A stretch of DNA of 64,000 bases from Auricularia sp. M13. Its lineage: Eukaryota > Basidiomycota > Agaricomycetes > Auriculariales > Auriculariaceae. The stretch spans positions 186,001-250,000 of the forward strand of contig CM073202.1 of NCBI GenBank assembly GCA_037042915.1, given 5' to 3'. The position numbers and the translations under genes are program-made. The notes under the pieces were generated by a model, which worked only from the letters and a program-made list of their open reading frames with translations, was not told the origin of the DNA and did no database searches. This document shows positions 57,108 to 64,000 of this stretch, piece by piece. Positions within the stretch are counted from its first letter, which is position 1. The number at the start of each line of letters is the position of its first letter.

Positions 57108-58403
57108 ATGCAGGGCCGTTATCTCTCCATCTCTTTCCTCATTGCGTTCGCAGCTGCCGCCGAGAATACTGGAGACGTTCACACCAGCTCGCCGGCAGGA
57201 GCTCTGTTGCCTATTACCGGCGACTCGAACGCGTGCGTAAATTTTAAAATATGGCCTTTTTCTATTTACCGCTACTCACATCCTCTAAGCTTTCAAGTGA
57301 CCTGCGTGTCAGATTGCACCCTTTCAACCACAATGCACGTTGCCGTCGGTGGACCCAATGTCGCGTCGTCGTCCCGACCGAGCGCGGATATCGCGACCGA
57401 CGTCGTCAAGAAAACCGGCTTTGACTTCACGGCCGGCAACTGGCTCGCAGCGACGTTCACCGGATTCAAGGCGAGCGTCCAGCTGGAGATCGACTACACG
57501 CCGCAGGCATCAATTCGCGGCTCCGAATTCGTGTACAGATTTCCCAGCACTTTCTCGTGGACTTTCGTAAGTCCTGCTGACGTCCTCTCTACGCGTATAC
57601 TGAGACGGCTCCCTAGGGCCAGGCGGAGGTCGCGACTGATTGGCTCGTCCACGCGCTCGTCAAGTCCGACAAGGCATTCAAAGCGCAGGTCGGATTCGAT
57701 GTTGCGCTTCCCGACGGCTCTGCATTCATCATCTCCACCGACAAGCCAACCGACGGCACGCTTGCATTTTTGAACCCCAAGTCCTGGACCGTCGCGGGAC
57801 TGTATGTCATTCTGATATCTCCTCAGCGCTCTCTTTAATTGACGCGCCTGCAGTGAGGCGGCAACCTTCACACCCATCCCGTTCAAGTCGTCCACCGAGG
57901 ACCTCGAAGCTTCCATCACACTCTCGTTGCGTCCGGGCTTCCTTCTCTCAGAGAAAGCCACCGATCCGAACAACGCGAACGCGAAGACGGGCGTGAGCTT
58001 CGGCTCCTACCCCGAGCTCCCGCGCCTTGAGACCATCGTCTCTCAAGTCGAGCGCGCGGACGCTTCCTGCATCCATCACGAGTCATCTGTCGGTACGACC
58101 GTATATGAGCGCCTGACGAAGGTGGCGACGACCCTCAGCGTCAAAATCGTCCAGCCCCCTGGGAAGCTCGGCGATCAGGATGGAACGGTGCCCGTCAACA
58201 GGCCGGATAATGTGCCGACGCAGTGGGCGACGGACAACAAGCAGCCGGTAGGCTGTTTTGCGTTCGATGCGGTCAAGGCGGCGCTCGTGGATCCGAAGGA
58301 AGGTGGGGTTGTGGCGAAGCCTGAGAATGGAGCAGCTCATCGCGCGAGCACATCCCTGCTCGGCGCAGCAGGAGCTCTGTTGTGGGGCTTCATATATCTA
58401 TAG
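57108..58403 (+). CDS. Secreted, probably GPI-anchored protein, 378 aa
   Basis: Exons 57108-57232, 57290-57566, 57617-57801 and 57854-58403 join in frame. A signal peptide (1-19, MQGRYLSISFLIAFAAAA) starts the protein. The C-terminus is a Ser/Ala region plus hydrophobic tail (STSLLGAAGALLWGFIYL), as in GPI-anchored proteins. The body is beta-rich with alternating hydrophobic residues and a VTCVSDC segment near residue 45. No catalytic motif is recognised. It is likely displayed on the cell wall or plasma membrane. The first intron acceptor (CTCTAAG) is chosen because it alone keeps the frame. Confidence 0.72.
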
Positions 58404-58710
58404 CTATCTTTCTTTCCTTCGCTGAGACGTTCTGGGCTGATATTATGTTTATCACACCACTATTAATTCTAGAGTTGAATATACTCTAAAAGCCCGCCTT
58501 GCGCGAATGCAACGATTAATTATAACTTGTCCGTTTTTCACTCCAATATCGCTCCATACCGATCTTGGCATGCGTGACAGCTCATGGACGATTTGAATCA
58601 CGATCAATTCCCTCTGCCTATGTCCCGCAGCAACTAACATTTGAAATCCCAAGTGATGAGACTATGCGCAGAACAACAGGCGGGTGGGCGGGCTTGGTGT
58701 TGGTGATCAA

Positions 58711-60186
58711 TTAAGCAATACTTATTGGGGCAGCGGGCTTGACCCGGTCAATCTTCGCTGTTGCGTTTATGAAGAGATTCTCCTCGAGTCCGTTGCCCTC
58801 CATGTTTGCGTCAGTAATGGAAGAGCCAAAAGGTTGAGCAAAACGTACAATGAATGAGTGGGGGAAGCCTGGCTCGAACTTGTTTACGGTTTCTATGTGC
58901 GCAATCTGCTCAGGCGTCAAATGGATATCCAAAGCCTTGATGTTTTCCTTGAGATGCTCGATTTTGCGGCCGCCGACGATGGGAAACACGTATGTCGTCT
59001 TCTGCATAAGGTACGCGATGGCAACTAGAGTATGCGTCAGAAGACTCGGACGAAGTCATGGGTGAAGACGACGCACCTGCTGTGACGCTGTTGACGCCAG
59101 CCTCCCGCCCAACGCGCTCCAGCGCGTCGCACACCCGGCGCTCGTGCTCATTCCTCTCCCACCCAGTGAAGAACACATCTCTTCCCCCCTCTCCGCTCTC
59201 CTTCCGCCGCCGCTCATCCTCGTCAGAGCGAAGCCTGCCAGCAGCGAGGACGTTCCACGGCATGAGCGCCATGCCCCACTCGCGCGCCATGGGGATGATC
59301 TCGCGCTCGAACGAGCGCTCCATGACGTTCCACGCGCCCTGGTACACGACGAACGGCGTCTTGCCGTGGTCGAGCGCCCACTGGTTCGCCTGGCTCACGA
59401 TCCACGCCGGCGTGTCGCTCACGCCGAGGTACAGCACCTTCTTCGCCGCGACGAATTCGTGGAGGTGCGACATGACCTCCTGCACGGGCGTGTCGTACCC
59501 CCACCAGTGCACGTAGAGGATGTCGATGTACTCGGTGCGCAGACGCTTCAGCGAGTCGCGCACCGAGATGTAGAGCGACTTGGCGTTGTTCCCCGCGAAG
59601 TTGACGTGCGCGTGCGAGGGTATCGCCGTGTTTCCCAGTTGCGAATCAATCGAGTACTGCGAGTGACTCAGATAACCATGAATGGTTTGCAGTGCCCGAG
59701 TGAAACGCACCTTGGTCGCGATGACCATTTGGTCTCGGATATTGCGCGTCTCCATCCACTCGCCGAGGAACTCCTCAGATGAACCGTGTTGGCTGTGAAG
59801 CAGCAATGTCAATCGAGTGTACGCTTCTAGATACGTTGGCGTACTAGGCTATAGGCAAGGGTTACCTACACGGCATCGGCGTAAAAGAGGTATGCGCACC
59901 ATTGGCCGTGTCGATGAAGTTCCCACCCATCTCGTAATAGGCGTCGAGCAACTTGAACGAGCTTTCCTTGTCCATAGCGCCGAGCCCAATTCGATGCCAT
60001 TTGTCGCCGATCGAAGCAGCGCCGAGTGCGATGGGCGAGACCATGATGCCCGCGAGCTTTGACAAGTTACGGTAACGACCGCTGCAGTGAACCATCTGAG
60101 ATCGAGTGACGCTGTAAGAGAATCACTCACAGCTTCGTAGGCGGCTCTGGCGCATCTGCGAGGAAGATGTCTCTGTCGCCGGCCAT
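58711..60186 (-). CDS. Aldo-keto reductase (aryl-alcohol dehydrogenase-like, AKR9 type), 398 aa
   Basis: Exons 60186-60131, 60081-59900, 59826-59711, 59656-59077, 59024-58849 and 58797-58711 join in frame. Features in order: LGRYR start, [18 protein letters not shown] with the catalytic Asp, a Tyr shortly after, VIATK with the catalytic Lys, [16 protein letters not shown] with the catalytic His, WNVLAAGRL, and [17 protein letters not shown], the NADP-binding end. AKR9 enzymes reduce aromatic aldehydes with NADPH and are common in lignin-degrading fungi. The exon 2/3 junction is the least sure; it adds about 13 residues not typical of the family. A broken paralogue lies at 46440-46796. Confidence 0.84.
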
Positions 60187-60240
60187 TACTGTGGGGTAGA
60201 CGAAGTAGTTCAATGCAATAGTCCAATGAGAAGTCATTCG

Positions 60241-60246
60241 TTTATA
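60241..60246 (-). promoter_or_regulatory. TATA box of the aldo-keto reductase gene
   Basis: The minus strand reads CCAATATAAA; TATAAA lies 55-60 bp upstream of the ATG at 60186. A CCAAT directly precedes it. Confidence 0.5.
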
Positions 60247-60249
60247 TTG

Positions 60250-61440
60250 GTAGAGTGGCCTGCAGGCATCGCGCCTTTCAGAGAAACAGGCACGTCGCGT
60301 TGCGCTGACTCCGGAGAGGAAGATCCATGGTTGCAGGTAGGAAGAGACCATCGGGCTGGTTTTGCGAGGTGCTGCGGGACCCCGCTATTGGTTCCTTGAG
60401 AGTCTGTTCCCAGTACGGATGAGCTAAGAATACGACTTTAGGGACGCTGGCGTGCTGCCAGCCATAGACTCACCCGTAGCGAATACCGTGGTCAAAGCAA
60501 CGAGCCGCTCGCAAGGGGAATTGTGGAGGATGACTGTCCGCGGAGTGTCATTGAATCCAAGACTCGCGCACGGGACAAACAAATGGACTCACCTGGCCAA
60601 TGATTCGCAACGGGAGGAGTAGCGAGAGCAGCCGACTCCCAAAGAGACGCGAAGCATGCACTGCTTCTTCGTGTTCAATCCAGCTTCCGAGCAACTAGGC
60701 AACAGCAGCGCACTGTTCGTACCATCGGGAGGGAGATCGTCGACCCTACTCGTTCCGTGTTACGAGAGCGGCTAGCTTCAACGTTGACTTCGGCCAAGTA
60801 GCCGGCCACAGGGCAGGTTAAAATTGCGCAGTCAGGTTGATACTAGTCGCGCTTGCCCAGGAAGGAGGAGAGCCGAGCGGGACGATTCGGTTCTTGGGAA
60901 TGGCCTAAACCACCGAAGGCCCGCGAGTGAGGCAAGACGAGATCGAATGCGTCCAGACAAGGTATGGAATCTAGTCGCCGATGGAGTGTCGGTCTCCGCT
61001 CGTAGACCAGCTTCGTCGACGTCAAGAACGATCCAAAGTGAAGGGAAGAGTGCTCGTAATACTGCCATAGCGTGCACGAAGCTCATACGCAAGCCGAGAA
61101 CTGACCGGGCGCGGCTTGAGAAGAGGGTACGCTGAAGAATGCAGATGGCAGTCACAGATTAGTTGGTGAGCGGTACATCTACACCAGTAAGCCCAGAGCG
61201 CACTGATTTTGATGCTTAGTTGCCTATGCGTGAGTTGCAAGGCTGCGTTTTCGACACATGCAAAAGGATGAGGCTAGGAGACAGGCAAAAGTTGGGCAAA
61301 AGTAGGTGTCAGCGGACATGCGCGCTCGTCGAACGCGTCCTATGTCGCTTGGCTTCAGCGCGGTTTGTATCCTGCTATGACATACTGGGTCTGAGGTGCG
61401 GATGATCTCGCACGTCAATCATGACGCTGGCAGACAGCTC
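60250..61440. other. Intergenic stretch between divergent genes
   Basis: About 1.2 kb between the aldo-keto reductase promoter and the leader of the second DUF4470-MYND gene. Only short ORFs (for example 60824-61135) without motifs. It probably serves as upstream sequence for both divergent genes. Confidence 0.5.
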
Positions 61441-61458
61441 AGGCGTGACAAGCAGGGT

Positions 61459-61483
61459 GCGGAGTAACGACTTTGAGCTCCGC
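61459..61483. promoter_or_regulatory. Inverted repeat upstream of the second DUF4470-MYND gene
   Basis: GCGGAG (61459-61464) and CTCCGC (61478-61483) form the same type of inverted repeat as at 28319-28345 and 55168-55192, about 150-170 bp before the ATG. The surrounding TGACAAGCAGGGTGCGGAG is shared with the relic. Confidence 0.5.
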
Positions 61484-61632
61484 CGTTTGGCCTGGCGGCC
61501 GTCGCCAACTTTTTTTTGAGGCTTTCAGTCGCGGGCACAGCTGCAGCCTTTGTGGGAAAATCGAACCAGTACGTTCTTGGAGTCGCTTTTTTCTTATGAA
61601 ATATATTTACCACTGGGCATTGCACTCTAGGA

Positions 61633-64000
61633 ATGGCCGTTCCTTTGTTCTGGAAGCAGCCGACTTACCTATACGCCATTGGCAACACGCCCGCGCATTC
61701 AGTTGCACAGTACCTAGAGCCTGAAGACCCCGCTGAAATCTTGCTCCTTGGCTGCGGTGACGCGCGTAATGTTCTGTACACCGTCTACGCCACCGGCGCG
61801 GACTCGCATAATAGTACGCCATCGTCCGATGAATTTATGGCATTCATCTGAAGCTGACTGAGGCGCACTTCCTTAGATACTCGTGTGCTAGACTTTACAT
61901 GCAACGATACGGAGCCGGCTGTCCTCGGTATGTTGCTGTCATGTCCACCTTTGTTTAACGTGTATTGTATTGACGGACCTTTTCTACTTACCTTCCACAA
62001 CTACAGCTCGGAATGCCCTTCTCTACTCGTTGCTCAAAGACGACCCAGCGCTGGAGCATATTGACCAGATATGGAGCGTATACTACGACATGAAGCTGAA
62101 CGACGGCGCCATCTCGCTCTTGCACGCCCAATGCGCAAAGCTTCGCGCGGCGAGCGCTTCGCTCGACGCGTGGGCCGCCAGCCCGTATGCGGCGTACATG
62201 CGCTTTGCGACGGAGCACACGCTCCAGGAACTTCACCGCCTCTTCGGGCTATTCCACTCGGCGTCGACGGGCGCGAAACTCGCGCAGCTGACGAGCGCCT
62301 TCAAAACCGGCATGGCGCAGAAGCTCGCGGAGACGCACCGCAAGATGGGTGGCGGGCGGAACAGTGTTGTCCTGACGGCACTGCGCGCGGCGGGCCCGCT
62401 CTGGTTGCAGCTCGGCATCGAACTGGCGGGCGCGCTGCACGAGCGCTACTGGACGACGGGCGTGGCCACGGCGGACAGTGACACTTCAGATGCCAAGCAC
62501 GCGAACCCAACTCTGGCATTTGCGCTCTCTGGCGAGAGCTTCCCGCCGCACGGCACTTCTCTGCCCTGCGTCGGGTTCCACCTCGCCGAGGCCGCCGCGG
62601 GCGGGCCGCGCGAGGCAGCCACGGTGCAGGACGTCTATGCCGTGTGCCGGCGGCAGTTCCGCGCGTGGTGCGAAGCATTCGCAAAGGCGAAGCACGTTGT
62701 CGTTCGTTTCTGCGTGGGCGACGCGCTCGTACTGTGCCGCGCGCTGACTCGCGGAACCTCGGCGGGCTTCTTTACCGCACAGTGGAAGAACAATCCACTC
62801 GAGCTCCTCGACAGCGTCCCACGCCGCTTTACAGCCGTCGACACGAGCAACCTCGTCGACGCGCTCGGCCCGCTCAACGTTCTTCTGCTGGCGACACCCT
62901 TGCTCGCAGAGTCCGAGCGGGCGGTGCTGTATACCGAGACGCTGTGCGCATCGTCCGGGGAGGCCATCAAGTCGTTCCGCACGGCGCTGTGCGGCGGGCT
63001 ATCGACGATGGCGCTTCTGCTCGGCGTAGCGCCCGCGGGGTACCTCGACGGCCTGGTATCCCACTCGCATGCCCACCAGATCATGTTCAGCCGCACGAAC
63101 CGCAACGCCGAATGCGCCGGGCACGAGCGGCACGTCTGGCGCCGCATCCCATCGAACGCCCTGCTGGCGTTCGAGCCCGCCGAGCTCGGGCAGCTGCTCG
63201 TCGACGTGCACTACGAGCTCTTCCAGTCCGAGGACGCCGTCGCGCTCCGCGCCAAGCTCATCGCCGCGGGCGTACAAGCGGGCAAGCCCGTCCCGCTGTC
63301 GCTTTCGCGCATGATGTCGAACATCACCTACGTCCGCGCGACGTTCGTCCAGCTGCTCGTCCAGCTGCGACCGCGGCTGCACTGCACGGTCGCGCAGTGG
63401 AATACAGTCGTGAACACCATCCTGGACAGGGCGGGCGGCGACGAGCGCCTTATGATCGGCGACTGCTCTTACCAGGATCTCTGCCTGCACCTGCAGGCGA
63501 GCGGGCTTGCTGCGGGCGTCGTTCCGCACCATTCGCTTGTGCCGGGGTACCCGCATATCGACGTGAATGCGGGACCGTTTGCCAAGTGGCCGCGCGAGAA
63601 GGTGGGCCGACTCGTGTGGGCGGCGCTGCGCATTCCGGTGGCGGCGTTCGACGTGCTGAAGGGCATCGAGCCCGTGCACGAGCTCTTCTTCGCGACGCGC
63701 ACGCCGTCCGCGCTCAACTACTTTGCGACGTTCTCGACCTTCCGCGGGACGGTGACGCCCAGTCCGACGCCTGGCGCAGCGTTCGCGGTGCAGCCCGCCC
63801 AGCCAGATGATGAGAATGCGGATGTCGTCGCGGTCGCGCTGATCCCTGCGTGGCTGGTCATGTTCGACCCGCGCGCGACGACGCTCAGCATCACCGTGCG
63901 CCCCGGTTCGCTGAGCGGGCAGAAGCTCATCGAAAAACTCGGGCACAGGTTCGAGGTGTTTGGCGCCAGTGTGCTCGATACGCGGAACGCGTTCTTCGCG
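61633..64000 (+). CDS. DUF4470 (MYND) protein, partial, cut by window end
   Basis: Exons 61633-61813, 61877-61927 and 62008 to beyond 64000 parallel those of the gene at 24534-28188, with identical intron positions and phases. The N-terminal DUF4470 domain reads GNTPAHSVAQ, ILLLGCGDAR, YTVYAT. The central region shares HYELFQSED, LMIGDCSYQDLCLHL and HELFFATRT. About 730 residues are visible. The paralogue suggests that roughly 400 more follow, ending in a MYND finger that cannot be seen here. No disruption is visible in the part present, so this appears to be an active copy. Function unknown, probably a protein-binding regulator. Confidence 0.83.

Noticed and set aside
62644-63946. Long ORFs in other frames of 62-64 kb
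   Set aside because: They overlap the DUF4470 paralogue, which matches the gene at 24534-28188 along its full visible length.

Overview
The window is nuclear DNA of a filamentous basidiomycete (Agaricomycetes), probably a wood-decay species. The evidence is compact genes with many short (about 50-65 nt) GT...YAG introns, an AA9 lytic polysaccharide monooxygenase with a CBM1 cellulose-binding tail, a GH20 hexosaminidase, several F-box proteins, DUF4470-MYND and ZZ zinc-finger proteins, and a eukaryotic tRNA-Asp(GTC). The species cannot be named from sequence alone. Gene models were built by hand, joining exons wherever splice sites kept the frame; protein lengths are those of the joined models.

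Left third (1-24 kb). A 10-exon minus-strand gene (74-6756) encodes a protein of about 1,811 aa with six cysteine/histidine finger-like modules in two triplets, separated by a long Ala/Pro/Ser/Thr-rich tract. Then come a secreted GH20 enzyme, a small Mug135-like protein, a multi-pass membrane protein, a small secreted/GPI-type protein, a 721-aa MYND-finger protein, a secreted double-psi beta-barrel protein with two LysM domains, and the AA9-CBM1 enzyme. The GH20, DPBB-LysM and AA9 products are all secreted and fit chitin or plant-wall work.

Middle (24-46 kb). A 1,153-aa DUF4470-MYND gene is followed by an AT-rich gene-poor stretch with a palindromic TA-flanked MITE. Next are three F-box genes, a ZZ-type zinc-finger gene, a secreted serine beta-lactamase-like hydrolase, a terminal-inverted-repeat element, a Nudix hydrolase with a 1.4-kb intron, and the tRNA.

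Right third (46-64 kb) is rich in transposons and pseudogenes. A frameshifted aldo-keto reductase relic abuts a non-autonomous LTR element. A paralogue of the second F-box gene is broken by two TIR elements. Two copies of a roughly 595-bp hAT-type MITE, each with a perfect 8-bp target duplication, interrupt an unrecognised ORF and a DUF4470-MYND relic. Intact genes here are a GPI-anchored secreted protein, an aldo-keto reductase and a second DUF4470-MYND gene cut off by the window edge. A short GC-rich inverted repeat sits upstream of both DUF4470-MYND genes and of the relic.

No operon-like system, CRISPR array or virus was seen. The least explained items are the six-finger protein and the DUF4470-MYND family with its shared upstream inverted repeat.
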